Notes: generated by a model not told the origin, from the letters alone. A DNA stretch of 64,000 nucleotides from an uncultured Dehalococcoidia bacterium (GCA_958295685.1 OY282365.1:1-64000), one strand, 5' to 3'; shown: positions 35,699 to 44,396, counted from the first letter of the stretch. Numbers and translations: made by a program.

Positions 35699-36586
35699 AT
35701 GCCATTCGGAAGCGGTGACTTCAGATACGAGGTGGTCGAGGGTTGGCCCACGCTGCCGTCCGGCCACGAGCTTTTCCAGGTCGCGGGCGTGGCGGTGGAC
35801 GCAGAGGACAGGGTATACGCCTTCAACCGCAGCGACCACAAGCTGATCGTCTTCGACAGGGACGGCGGATTCATAAAGGCGTGGGGAGAGAGCTTCACGA
35901 TTCCTCACGGGATGCACATCGCCCCCGACGGCAGCATATTTCTGGCCGACCAGGGTTCCCACGTCATCCTGAAGTACTCGCCCGACGAGGAACTGCTGAT
36001 GACGCTGGGGAACCGCGATCAGCCGTCCGACACCGGGTACAGCAGCGACCACAAGGTGGTCGAGCGCGCGGCTGGGCCCTTCAACAATCCGACCGGAGTC
36101 GCGGTCAGCAGCGCTGGCGACATCTTCGTATCGGACGGATACGGCAACTGCCGGGTGCACAAGTTCAGCGCCGAGGGCGAGCTGATAAAGACGTGGGGAG
36201 TCCCCGGGACGGAGAAGCCCTCGGAGTTTCATCTTCCCCACGGCATCGGGCTGGACGCCCGCGGTAGGCTGCTGGTGGCCGACCGGGAGAACCACCGGAT
36301 CCAGCTGTTCACCCAGGACGGGGAGCACCTGGAGACCTGGACCGGGTTCAGGCAGCCCTGTTCGGTGACGGTCGCAGGGGACGGGACGGTGTACGTGCCG
36401 GAACTCGGGAGCCGGATGAGCATCCTGGACCCCGACGGGCGGGTGCTGTCCCGCTGGGGCGGAGAGCCGAGCAAGGAGTCCGGGCTCTTCACGGCTCCGC
36501 ACGGCGCGGCGGTGGACTCCCGAGGCGACCTCTATGTCGGAGAGGTGCTCGAGGGGAGCAGGCTTCAGAAGTTCGCCAGGCTGTGA
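35699..36586 (+). CDS. NHL-repeat protein (peptidylglycine-lyase-like propeller)
   Basis: A 295-residue single propeller: blades such as GVAVDAEDRVYAFNRSDHKL, GVAVSSAGDIFVSDGYGN and GIGLDARGRLLVADRENHRI recur about every 50 residues, resembling the NHL lyase domain of peptidyl-alpha-hydroxyglycine lyases. The conserved metal site of true lyases cannot be confirmed by eye. ATG 35699 is taken; GTG at 35690 is also possible. Followed by a ThDP-enzyme gene after 24 bases. Confidence 0.85.
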   Translation: MPFGSGDFRYEVVEGWPTLPSGHELFQVAGVAVDAEDRVYAFNRSDHKLIVFDRDGGFIKAWGESFTIPHGMHIAPDGSIFLADQGSHVILKYSPDEELLMTLGNRDQPSDTGYSSDHKVVERAAGPFNNPTGVAVSSAGDIFVSDGYGNCRVHKFSAEGELIKTWGVPGTEKPSEFHLPHGIGLDARGRLLVADRENHRIQLFTQDGEHLETWTGFRQPCSVTVAGDGTVYVPELGSRMSILDPDGRVLSRWGGEPSKESGLFTAPHGAAVDSRGDLYVGEVLEGSRLQKFARL

Positions 36587-36610
36587 TCCGGTACACGGGG
36601 GTCTAAATCG

Positions 36611-38245
36611 ATGGACGGCGACAGGGTAATAGCGAAGATACTAAAGGCTGAGGGCGTGGAGTGGGTCTCATGCTTCCCGCACCAGCCGCTGATAGACGCG
36701 GTCGTTCTGGAGGGGATCAGGCCGATCCTGACCCGCCAGGAGCGCGCCGGGGTGAACATGGCGGACGGCTTCAGCCGCGTGAAGAACGGGCGCAGCATCG
36801 GCGTGTTCACGATGCAGGTGGGGCCCGGCGCCGAGAACGCCTTCTCCGGAGTCGCGCAGGCCTATGCCGATTCGGTGCCGCTGCTGGCGCTGCCAGGCGG
36901 GAACGAACGCTTCAAGTACGGGGTTCACCCTAACTTCGACGCCGTGCCCAACTATGGAGGTGTCACCAAGTGGGCCGGGAACTTCAACCTCGTGGCGCGG
37001 ATACCGGAGCTGCTGGGGTATGCCTTCAGCCAACTGAAGCATGGGCGCCCCGGTCCGGTGCTGCTGGAGATACCGGGCGACGTCGGGAGCGAGGAGTATC
37101 CGCACGATAGTGTGGAGTATGAGCCTGTGGCTCGACGGGTCTCGGCCGGCGACCCCGACGACGTGCGGGACCTAGTCGCCGCTTTGCTGAAGGCGTCGAA
37201 CCCCATCATATACGCCGGGCAGGGCGTGATGTATGCCGAGGCGACCGACGAGTTGGTCGAGTTCGCGGAGCTCACACGCATACCGGTGGCCACGACGTTG
37301 GCAGGCAAGAGCGGCTTCCCTGAGGACCACCCCCTCTCGCTCGGCACGGCGGCCAACACGATCACCATGATGGCCGGCCACTTGCTCGGCAGGGCGGACT
37401 TCATTCTCGGCATGGGGACCAGCTTCACGCTCTCCGCCTTCAGCGCGGCGATGCCGGAGGGAGCGGTCATCGCTCAGGTGACCAACTGCGCGGAGGACAT
37501 GAACAAGCAGTGCCGGCCCTCTTTCGGCGCCGTGGGTGACGCCAGGCTGGTTCTGCGCCAGATGATCGAGGAGGCCAAGAGACACCTCGGAGAGGATGGC
37601 CGCGGCGAGAACGGAGTTGCCGCCGAGATCGGGAGGATACGGACGGCGTGGATGGAGCAGTGGGAGCCCCTGTTCATCTCGGACGAGGTCCCGCTCAATC
37701 CCTACCGCGTCTTCAGAGAGTTGGAGAAGTCGGTCGACGTGGCCGACACGATCGTGACGCACGACTCAGGGTATCCGAGGGACCAGCTCGTGCCATTCTG
37801 GCGCCCGGTGAGGCCCCACGGCTACATAGGATGGGGCAAGTCGACGCAGCTGGGCTACGGTCTGGGGCTGGCGCTCGGCGCGAAGATGGCGGCTCCTGAC
37901 AAACACGTGATCAACTTCATGGGAGACGCCGCGTTCGGCATGGCGGGCTTGGACGTGGAGACGGCCGTCAGATCGGAGATTCCCATCCTGACGATCATCC
38001 TCAACAACAGCGTGATGACCCACTACCACGATAACATGCCCTACGCGACGAAGCAGTGGAAGCTCAACGAGTTATCGGGAGACTACTCGAAGGTGGCGGA
38101 GGGCCTGGGGGCATACTCGGAGAGGGTGACCACGCCTGACGGAATCGGGCCTGCGCTGAGGCGCGGCTTGGCCGCGAACCGGGACGGGAAGCCGGCGGTC
38201 CTCGAGATGATCACGAAGGAAGAGGAGCGCATCTCTAGGTACTGA
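36611..38245 (+). CDS. Thiamine diphosphate-dependent enzyme, acetolactate-synthase-like
   Basis: A 544-residue member of the pyruvate-oxidase/decarboxylase superfamily. The N-terminal catalytic glutamate is in RQERAGVNMADGFSRV near residue 44; the ThDP motif reads GDAAFGMAGLDVETAV...IILNN near 438, with alanine in place of the more usual glycine of GDG. It differs greatly from IlvB, so it is probably a decarboxylase, carboligase or oxalyl/benzoyl-type enzyme rather than a second acetolactate synthase. Substrate unknown. Likely co-transcribed with the NHL gene. Confidence 0.87.
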   Translation: MDGDRVIAKILKAEGVEWVSCFPHQPLIDAVVLEGIRPILTRQERAGVNMADGFSRVKNGRSIGVFTMQVGPGAENAFSGVAQAYADSVPLLALPGGNERFKYGVHPNFDAVPNYGGVTKWAGNFNLVARIPELLGYAFSQLKHGRPGPVLLEIPGDVGSEEYPHDSVEYEPVARRVSAGDPDDVRDLVAALLKASNPIIYAGQGVMYAEATDELVEFAELTRIPVATTLAGKSGFPEDHPLSLGTAANTITMMAGHLLGRADFILGMGTSFTLSAFSAAMPEGAVIAQVTNCAEDMNKQCRPSFGAVGDARLVLRQMIEEAKRHLGEDGRGENGVAAEIGRIRTAWMEQWEPLFISDEVPLNPYRVFRELEKSVDVADTIVTHDSGYPRDQLVPFWRPVRPHGYIGWGKSTQLGYGLGLALGAKMAAPDKHVINFMGDAAFGMAGLDVETAVRSEIPILTIILNNSVMTHYHDNMPYATKQWKLNELSGDYSKVAEGLGAYSERVTTPDGIGPALRRGLAANRDGKPAVLEMITKEEERISRY

Positions 38246-38295
38246 TCCGGCGGCGCGGCACACCCCGCCGCTCCCAGCGGCGTGAGGGCGGTGGG

Positions 38296-38324
38296 TTGCC
38301 TTACCCGCTCAGTACGGCTACAAT
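38296..38324 (+). promoter_or_regulatory. Promoter of the DUF5679 gene
   Basis: TTGCCT (38296-38301), 17-base spacer, TACAAT (38319-38324). The start codon is 36 bases downstream. Confidence 0.6.
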
Positions 38325-38359
38325 TGCGCGAATCCAAAAACCCCAAGTGGAGGTGACTT

Positions 38360-38500
38360 GTGGAAGCCTTCTGCATGAAGTGCAGGACCAAGAAGGAGAT
38401 CCAAGGCCCCGAGCAGATCACGATGAAGAACGGCAGGCCCGCTACGCGCGGCACCTGCGGCACCTGCGGCACGAAGCTCTTCAGGATAGGCAAGAGCTAG
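38360..38500 (+). CDS. DUF5679 small zinc-ribbon-like protein
   Basis: A 46-residue protein with two CxxC pairs (FCMKCRTKK and GTCGTCGTK) around MKNGRPATRG, the hallmark of DUF5679. The cysteines could bind zinc. Starts at GTG 38360 with GGAGGTG six bases upstream. Function of the family is unknown. It has its own promoter and a GC-rich gap to the next gene. Confidence 0.85.
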   Translation: MEAFCMKCRTKKEIQGPEQITMKNGRPATRGTCGTCGTKLFRIGKS

Positions 38501-38656
38501 AGACCCCGTTCCCGGCGGGCCGTCCGGCGCGGACGGCGCCGCGGCCCCAGCATCTTGAACGTGGGCGGCGCTCCCACTCGCTTGGTCGAGGCGAGGGCGC
38601 CGCCGTTCAGGGTTTGGCTAAGACGGGCTGACCGGCGCCCAAGCTCGGCGCCCAGG

Positions 38657-38923
38657 CTACCGAGTCAGAGAGCCAGGAGTCCAGGCAGTCTCGCTCACCC
38701 TGTTGGTCACGGTGTCACGCACCGCGACGAGCCACCTACGGCAGCCGAGCCTATGATACCACCACTCGCGCTGCGAGCCGGCCTCGTTTCGTCGATCGTA
38801 GAAGTAGCTCGACCATTCGCCGCTTGGCGCGTCGGGCTTCGGGCGTTCCGAGAGCTCGCCTCCGAAGCGGAATTCGTAGACGCTCCGTTCCCCGCAGTTG
38901 GGGCAGGTCATCAGGAAGGCCAT
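38657..38923 (-). CDS. soxD: Sarcosine oxidase delta subunit (SoxD-like)
   Basis: An 88-residue zinc-binding subunit: CPNCGERSVYEFRFGGE at the start supplies two cysteines, then EWSSYFYDRRN, HRLGCRRWLVAVRDTVT. In heterotetrameric sarcosine oxidase or N-methylglutamate dehydrogenase it works with alpha, beta and gamma subunits, none of which is in the window. It lies 29 bases after a glutamine-synthetase-like gene on the same strand, so probably in one operon with it. Confidence 0.85.
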   Translation of the reverse strand: MAFLMTCPNCGERSVYEFRFGGELSERPKPDAPSGEWSSYFYDRRNEAGSQREWWYHRLGCRRWLVAVRDTVTNRVSETAWTPGSLTR

Positions 38924-38952
38924 CTACGCGCCGCCGAATCGTGGCCGCGGGC

Positions 38953-40311
38953 CTAGAACATCGTCAGGTAGCGGTCGATCTCCCACTGCGACACGTGCCG
39001 GTGGTACTCCTTCCACTCGGCCTCCTTGAGGTCTGCGAACTCGTCGTAGATCACGCCCAGCGCGCCCTGGACCACCTCGTCCGACCGGAGCGCCTCCAGC
39101 GCCTCTGGCAGGCTCTGGGGAAGCAGCCGAATCCCGCGCCGCGCGATCTCCTCCAGCCCCAGATCGTACATGTTGGACAGGTTAGGCTCGCCCGGTTCCA
39201 GACCCCTTGCCATCCCGTCGAGGCCGGCCGTCACGTAGGCCGCCAGCGCCAGGTACGGATTGCAGGCCGCCGACATCGTGCGGTCCTCCAGGTGGCCCGG
39301 GCCGGCGGTGCGGATCATCTGGGTTCTGTTGTTGTCGCCGTAGGAGACGAACGCAGGGGTCCATAGGAAGCCCGACCGCGAGCCTGTGAGGGCCGCTCCC
39401 ACCTGGAGCCGCTTGTAGCAGTTCACCGTGGGCGACATGACCGCGCACAGGGCGGGGGCGTGCGCGAAGATGCCCCCGATGAAGTGGTAGGCCGCCTCCG
39501 ACAGGCCGAGCCCCCTCGGGTCGTCCTCGTCCAGGAACACGTTCTCGCCGGTGGATGCGTCCGCCAGATGGTAGTGCGCGTGGCCGCCGCTGCCGGTGCG
39601 GTCGGTAAATGGCTTGGCCATGTGCGTCGCGATAGCGCCGCGCTTCTGTGCAAACTGGCTCGACATCATCTTGAAGAAGGTGTATCTGTCCGCCGTCGTC
39701 AGGGCGTCGGAGTATACGAAGTTGATCTCGTACTGTCCGTTCGCGTCCTCGTGGTCCGATTGGTAGGCGTCCCAGCCCACCCGGGTCATCCCGTCCATCA
39801 TGTCCTCCAGGTAGTCCATGACGTTAGAGATGCCCTTGAAGTCGTAGCACGGCTTGTCCAGGGTATCGATCTCGTTCGGGTCCCAGACGGATATGGAGCC
39901 GTCGTCCGCGCGGGTGACGAGGAAGTGCTCCGGCTCCATGCCGACGTTGAACACATAGCCTCTGCTTCTGACCTCGGACAGCACCCTCTTGAAGTTCTGC
40001 CGGGGACAGAACATGTACGGCTCGCCATCGACGTATAGGTCCGAGGCGAAGCGCGCCAGGCCGTCCTTCCAGGGCACGGGCGTGTACGTGTCCAGGTCCA
40101 CGCGGGCCAGCATGTCGTGCGAGTGCGGCCCCTGACCCATGCCAAGCAGGGCCGCGCCGGCGAAGCCGGCCCCCTCGTCGACCACGTCGTCGAGGTGAGA
40201 GGCGGGCACCATCTTGACCTTGGGCGAGCCGTTGACGTCCACGAACTGCGCCAAGAGGTACCGCACTCCGTCGAGGCGCATCCGCTCCTTGACTTCCTCC
40301 CGCGTGGGCAT
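38953..40311 (-). CDS. Type III glutamine synthetase-like ligase (GlnT/GmaS-like)
   Basis: ATP-dependent glutamate-ammonia or glutamate-amine ligase of 452 residues. Motifs: MEPEHFLV near residue 124, HEDANGQYEINF, GGHAHYHLAD, SPTVNCYKRL and DNNRTQMIR, and CNPYLALAAYVTAGLDG. The group includes glutamine synthetases and gamma-glutamylmethylamide synthetase. ATG 40311 is chosen because GAGGAG precedes it at good spacing; 40335 is the alternative. The SoxD-like gene downstream favours methylated-amine metabolism. Confidence 0.85.
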   Translation of the reverse strand: MPTREEVKERMRLDGVRYLLAQFVDVNGSPKVKMVPASHLDDVVDEGAGFAGAALLGMGQGPHSHDMLARVDLDTYTPVPWKDGLARFASDLYVDGEPYMFCPRQNFKRVLSEVRSRGYVFNVGMEPEHFLVTRADDGSISVWDPNEIDTLDKPCYDFKGISNVMDYLEDMMDGMTRVGWDAYQSDHEDANGQYEINFVYSDALTTADRYTFFKMMSSQFAQKRGAIATHMAKPFTDRTGSGGHAHYHLADASTGENVFLDEDDPRGLGLSEAAYHFIGGIFAHAPALCAVMSPTVNCYKRLQVGAALTGSRSGFLWTPAFVSYGDNNRTQMIRTAGPGHLEDRTMSAACNPYLALAAYVTAGLDGMARGLEPGEPNLSNMYDLGLEEIARRGIRLLPQSLPEALEALRSDEVVQGALGVIYDEFADLKEAEWKEYHRHVSQWEIDRYLTMF

Positions 40312-40358
40312 ATCCACACACTCCTCGGCAGGCATAGGGCCGTGCCGTTCGGGAGCCT

Positions 40359-40387
40359 AGTCTATGAGCGGCCCGTCACCCTGTCAA
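40359..40387 (-). promoter_or_regulatory. Promoter of the glutamine-synthetase-like gene
   Basis: On the minus strand TTGACA (40387-40382), 17-base spacer, TAGACT (40364-40359). Confidence 0.65.
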
Positions 40388-40492
40388 CCGCGCGCGGCGG
40401 CGAGTCCCTCCGTCCACACGCTTCCGCTCGTCCAGGTACGGCCGCGCCCCGCCTTCCGGGTCGGCGCAGCGGCTCATCGGGGGACGAAGGGC

Positions 40493-42361
40493 CTAGCTGC
40501 CGGGCAGGTCGTATCGGATGTCCAGTATCCCCTTGTCCTCGATCGGGTTCTCGGTAAACCGGCGACCGCCATCCTCTCCCTTGAGGTAGTAGTCGAACCA
40601 GTTCTTCGTGTAGTAGTTCCTTATGAAGGTCGGCATATATGCTTCGTAGTCTCCGATCACGTCCCACGCGAGAGGGGTGTACGACTCCCCTCGAAAAGTC
40701 GAGTCGAGGACGTCCCGCCCCACGGCCTTCTTCTGAGCAGGCGCCCTCCAATAATCGCTCGTGTACTCCTTGCCGTCCACCACTATCGGCATTCGCTCGG
40801 AGACCAGCGAGGGGAAGTCCTGGATCAGGGAGTCGTGGTTGAGGTTCTTGACCGAGATGATCACCTTGTCCCCCGTGGCGCGATTGTAGGCGTTTCTCGC
40901 AATCGGCTGCGGGTTCTCGTCAGTCGGGAGCGCCCTCTCCTCTTCGAGCACCCAGATATCCTCGGGGTCGCCGCCTGCGGCGCTGAACGTGTTCCACATC
41001 AGCCCGCGGAATACGTTCTGGACGAACGCGTCCTCCGAGCCGTGTATCTGCATGACGGGATTGGGATTGCCGGCGGGCTGGCCGTCTTCCGATACGCCCT
41101 CTCCGAATATGCCCTTCGGCTCCCAGTAGCGCGGCGGTCCGTTGTTGTAGCCCACCGCCGCTGCGACCCTGTCGCTCCGAGCCACGGCGAACTGCGCGGT
41201 CATCGAGCCGAGCGAGTGGCCCATGACCCCGATGCTCCCCACGTCCAACGAGCCGACGAACAGACCGCATACGTCCGCGCCGTGGATGGGCTGTCCCCGC
41301 GCCGAGTATTCCGCCGCGCACGCCTCCCCGCCCTTGTTCAGACTCTCCAGACCGTCGATGATCGTCTCGACGTCGTCCACTCGCTGTGTGAAGAACTCAC
41401 CCATCATCTCGCCGACTCTCCGGGCGCCGTCCGGGAGCACGCGCAGGCTCTCCTGAGACTGCTGGCCGAAGAAGTATTTGTAGAACCCGGGGATGACCTT
41501 GGACTCGCCGAGTATGGTTCGGTAGACGCCGTCCACCTCTCCGGCGCTCGCAGCGCGTGCATACACGGAGTCAGGACTATCCAGCACGTTCGGCAGCGAG
41601 CCGTCCGAGATGAAGTTCGGCGCGACGACCACGTATCCGCGGCTCGCCAGGTACTGTGCGAACGGCGACCAAGCAAGAGAGTGACCGCCCAGCCCGTGGG
41701 CCGCTATGATGACGGGGAACTCACCGTCAGCGACGGGCGCCTGATAGAGTGAATCGACGAGACGCTTCCACACCTCGTCGGAAAGCGCCGAGAGGCTCCC
41801 CGCCGTTCCCGCCTCTCCACTCCTGAGGCTGGCCGCGTAGTACTGTGCTGAAGGCCCGGACGCGCTCCGGAAAACCTCGCTGGCGCTGTCCCAGAATTCG
41901 TCGACGGTGGGCCTGCGCGCCGGGCCGCCCGCGTCGGCCGGATACCAGACGTGAGCCGTGACTATCTGCTTCTCGCCGCCGGCGTTGATCTCTTCGAGAG
42001 TCTTCCTGTACCTGTCGGAGGCGTGCCTGGAGTTCCAGGCGTCAAACGGCCTGTCCGGATCGTGGAAGTACAGCGTCCTCACGCCGACCTCATACTCTCC
42101 CCGCTCCACGTACTCCTCCGGTGGTGGGCCGGAGGTCTGCGCTCTGTTGGAATCGGCGTCCTCCACCTGCACTTCTCCTCGAACCGATGGTGTACCGGAG
42201 GGCTGCGCTTCGCTGGAATCGGCGCCCTCCACCTGCACTGTTCCTCGAACCGATGGTGTATCTGAGGGCTGTGTTCCGCTATCACCGCAGCCCAGCAAGA
42301 CCAGACTCCCTATGAAACCTACGAGCACTGCCGGCAGGCCTCGCAGCATCGTCTTCGACAT
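40493..42361 (-). CDS. Lipoprotein alpha/beta hydrolase
   Basis: A 622-residue exported lipoprotein: signal peptide with lipobox LVLLGCGDSG (Cys25), then a linker with an imperfect 22-residue duplication (TPSVRGTVQVEGADSS / TPSVRGEVQVEDADSN), then a hydrolase domain with the nucleophile elbow GVMGHSLGSMTAQ near residue 381. Resembles PAF-acetylhydrolase/dienelactone-hydrolase-type enzymes. It would act on the outer face of the membrane after processing by LspA. GGAGAACAGG precedes the ATG. Confidence 0.82.
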   Translation of the reverse strand: MSKTMLRGLPAVLVGFIGSLVLLGCGDSGTQPSDTPSVRGTVQVEGADSSEAQPSGTPSVRGEVQVEDADSNRAQTSGPPPEEYVERGEYEVGVRTLYFHDPDRPFDAWNSRHASDRYRKTLEEINAGGEKQIVTAHVWYPADAGGPARRPTVDEFWDSASEVFRSASGPSAQYYAASLRSGEAGTAGSLSALSDEVWKRLVDSLYQAPVADGEFPVIIAAHGLGGHSLAWSPFAQYLASRGYVVVAPNFISDGSLPNVLDSPDSVYARAASAGEVDGVYRTILGESKVIPGFYKYFFGQQSQESLRVLPDGARRVGEMMGEFFTQRVDDVETIIDGLESLNKGGEACAAEYSARGQPIHGADVCGLFVGSLDVGSIGVMGHSLGSMTAQFAVARSDRVAAAVGYNNGPPRYWEPKGIFGEGVSEDGQPAGNPNPVMQIHGSEDAFVQNVFRGLMWNTFSAAGGDPEDIWVLEEERALPTDENPQPIARNAYNRATGDKVIISVKNLNHDSLIQDFPSLVSERMPIVVDGKEYTSDYWRAPAQKKAVGRDVLDSTFRGESYTPLAWDVIGDYEAYMPTFIRNYYTKNWFDYYLKGEDGGRRFTENPIEDKGILDIRYDLPGS

Positions 42362-42548
42362 CCTGTTCTCCGTTAGAAGCCGCCTGTCCTCGGACTGTCC
42401 GTCATGACCACGCTCTGTGGACCACTCTTCATATACTACCAGACGGCCGCCGCCAACCGGCGCTCTTGCCGGGGACGCTCGGAGGAACCTGTCCCAGATT
42501 AGTAGGCGGTGTAGGCGCCTCCCAATCCTGGGAATCCTGATTCAGACA

Positions 42549-42577
42549 TTGACACGCCCGAACCGCTGTGCTAGAGT
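42549..42577 (+). promoter_or_regulatory. Promoter of copy A4
   Basis: TTGACA (42549-42554) directly abuts the module; 17-base spacer; TAGAGT (42572-42577) with TG one base upstream. Confidence 0.75.
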
Positions 42578-42583
42578 GTCCCC

Positions 42584-42685
42584 ATGGCAGTCGTCCATCT
42601 CACAAACCAGCCCGCAGGACTCCTGAAGCGACTGTCGGATAAGTGTCAGATAGTGTCAGATAAGTGTCAGATAAGTGTCGGATAA
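42584..42685 (+). other. Putative leaderless micro-ORF of copy A4 (33 aa)
   Basis: ATG six bases after the -10. Begins MAVVHLTNQPAGLLKRLS, then KCQIVSDKCQISVG, and stops at the TAA of an array unit. The NQPAGLL..LS.KC.I pattern matches the copy A3 ORF although the array word itself differs. Confidence 0.28.
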
Positions 42686-42861
42686 GTGTCGGATAGTGTC
42701 AGGCAAAATCGGCCCTCTCAGCTACGAAATGACCCGAAATCTGACACTTTCCGCGAAAATGCCCTGAGCCGCCGCTCCCCAGAGGCTGCCGGCGCTGGAG
42801 GCCGGCGCGTCGCCCCACCTAAATTCGGACGAGCGGCTTTACCGACCCCGGAGCCTGTCCC

Positions 42862-42891
42862 TTGACACGTCTGTTCCTGTGCCTGTATAAT
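42862..42891 (+). promoter_or_regulatory. Promoter of copy B2
   Basis: TTGACA (42862-42867), 18-base spacer, TATAAT (42886-42891). Confidence 0.78.
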
Positions 42892-43175
42892 CACATTCGC
42901 CGACTCTGCCTCGACACAAGGAGAGACCCGATGACCTCCCTCACCCATGCCAGCCGCCGATGCGCCGGGCATCGCGGCGCAGCCGCGCCCGTAAGGACAC
43001 ACAAGGGGCTTCCTCACTCCCGGGATCTGTCCCACAACTGTCCCAGAACTGCTCCGGTTCCGTTCCACATCTGTTCCACAAGTGCCCCACATTTGTTCCG
43101 CGAAATCGAACCCTCAGCTACGAGATGGGACAAAATGGAACAGTTTGGTACAGTTTTCAGCAAAACCGGCCCTGC
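42862..43175 (+). repeat. Word-array leader element, type B, copy B2
   Basis: Promoter (42862-42891), ribosome site and ATG 42931, seven TGYYCC words at exact 11-bp spacing from 43028, core CCCTCAGCTACGAGATG, inverted words TGGGACA (43126), TGGAACA (43136) and TGGTACA (43146), tail GTTTTCAGCAAAA. Very similar to copy B1 over its whole length, but lacks the upstream module. Together with A4 it fills the gap before pheS. Confidence 0.85.
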
Positions 43176-43332
43176 CCCCTGCTCGAACCGGCCTCCCCCG
43201 TCGGGCAGACAACTGTTCATGCTTCGAGGCCGTCACCGCTATACACGACGCCCCAGGCAGCAGGTCGTTGCGCCGCTCGCCGCATTGACCTTCCGACAGA
43301 GCGAGACCTATAATCTAGCGAGTTGTCCATGA
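42931..43332 (+). CDS. Putative leader ORF of copy B2 (133 aa)
   Basis: AAGGAGAGA precedes the ATG. The first half matches the copy B1 ORF (MTSLTHASRRCAGHRG...); the C-terminal part is unrelated. The stop TGA overlaps an in-frame ATG of pheS at 43329 (ATGA). Whether the peptide is made is unknown; differences from B1 are largely amino-acid-changing. Confidence 0.28.
   Translation: MTSLTHASRRCAGHRGAAAPVRTHKGLPHSRDLSHNCPRTAPVPFHICSTSAPHLFREIEPSATRWDKMEQFGTVFSKTGPAPCSNRPPPSGRQLFMLRGRHRYTRRPRQQVVAPLAALTFRQSETYNLASCP
43285..43314 (+). promoter_or_regulatory. Proximal promoter of pheS
   Basis: TTGACC (43285-43290), 18-base spacer, TATAAT (43309-43314). The start point would fall near 43321. pheST thus appears to have three promoters in series: A4, B2 and this one. 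Confidence 0.7.
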
Positions 43333-43340
43333 GGGAAGTG

Positions 43341-44396
43341 ATGGCAGACAGGCCGACCGTCGGCGTCGTCGAGGCCGTGGCGACGAAGGCGCTGGAAGAG
43401 TTGGACGCGGTGGGCGACGCCGAGGCCTTGGAGCGTTGGCGGGTGTCGTATCTGGGACGGCGGGGAGAGCTGACGGCCATTCTCAGGGGAATCGGAACCC
43501 TTCCGCCGGAGGCCCGGCGGCAGGTGGGAGCCGCGGCCAACGCGGCCAAGGCCAGAGTGGATGAGGCCATGGCCGCGCGGAAGCGTGAGTTCAGCCGCGA
43601 GGTCACGCCCGCCCTGCTCGCGGAGGACTCGATCGACGTAACCCTGCCCGGCCGCCCCGTGCCGACAGGCAGGCTTCACCCGACCACGCAGACAGTGCGC
43701 GAGATATGCCGCATATTCGCATCCATGGGCTTCGACGCCGTCGAGGGGCCCGAGGTCGAGTGGGACCGCTACAACTTCGAGATGCTCAACATCCCGAAGC
43801 ACCACCCGGCCAGGGACATGTTCAACACGTTCTGGGTCGATTACCCCGACCGGAACGGCGAACAGTCCGTGTTGCTGCGTACTCACACGTCGCCGATGCA
43901 GGCACGGATCATGGAGGACACGCGGCCCCCGGTCCGGGTCGTGGTGCCCGGCAAGTGCTACCGCTATGAGGCGACGGATGCCACTCACGAGTGGCAGTTG
44001 ACCCAGGTCGAGGGGCTGGCCGTGGACGACGGGATCACCTTCGCGGACCTGAAGGGAACCCTCTACGAGTTCGCCAGGCAGATATTCGGCGAGGAGCGCC
44101 GCGTTCGCTTCAGGTGCGACTACTTCCCATTCGTCGAGCCCGGCGTGGACGTGGCGATAGACTGCTTCTCATGCGGCGGCGCAGGATGCCGCACCTGCGG
44201 CCGGACCGGCTGGATAGAGATCATGGGCGCTGGCATGGTTCACCCCAACGTGCTGAAGGGAGTCGGATACGACCCGGCCGTCTATACGGGCTTCGCCTTC
44301 GGGATGGGGGTCGAGCGCATCGCCATGCTGAAGCACGGCATTGAAGACATCCGCCACTTTTACGCCAACGACCTGAGGTTCCTGAAGCAGTTTTGA
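43341..44396 (+). CDS. pheS: Phenylalanyl-tRNA synthetase alpha subunit
   Basis: Catalytic class II subunit charging tRNA-Phe. Shows the N-terminal coiled-coil with YLGRRGELTAILRGI, motif 2 region (LLRTHTSPMQARIM, VVVPGKCYRYEATDATH), a four-cysteine insert (FSCGGAGCRTCGRTGW) and motif 3 GFAFGMGVERIAMLKHGI. ATG 43341 is chosen because GAGGGA precedes it; ATG 43329 and TTG 43323 are in frame. pheT follows after 64 bases. Confidence 0.94.
   Translation: MADRPTVGVVEAVATKALEELDAVGDAEALERWRVSYLGRRGELTAILRGIGTLPPEARRQVGAAANAAKARVDEAMAARKREFSREVTPALLAEDSIDVTLPGRPVPTGRLHPTTQTVREICRIFASMGFDAVEGPEVEWDRYNFEMLNIPKHHPARDMFNTFWVDYPDRNGEQSVLLRTHTSPMQARIMEDTRPPVRVVVPGKCYRYEATDATHEWQLTQVEGLAVDDGITFADLKGTLYEFARQIFGEERRVRFRCDYFPFVEPGVDVAIDCFSCGGAGCRTCGRTGWIEIMGAGMVHPNVLKGVGYDPAVYTGFAFGMGVERIAMLKHGIEDIRHFYANDLRFLKQF

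Larger units (their letters stand above)
42485..42760 (+). repeat. Word-array leader element, type A, copy A4
   Basis: In order: outer end (42485-42501, similar to the inverted ends at 7 and 454), module (42522-42548), promoter, ATG 42584, seven words mixing TGTCAGATAAG and TGTCGGATAAG (about 42634-42703), core CCTCTCAGCTACGAAATG, inverted word ATCTGACAC (42739-42747), tail TTTCCGCGAAAAT. The inverted word is the exact complement of GTGTCAGAT. Copy B2 follows after 100 bases, and then pheS. Confidence 0.85.

Noticed and set aside
36611..38245. Second acetolactate synthase (ilvB paralogue)
   Set aside because: The fold is the same, but it lacks close similarity to IlvB, has GDAAF instead of GDGGF, and has no small-subunit gene next to it.
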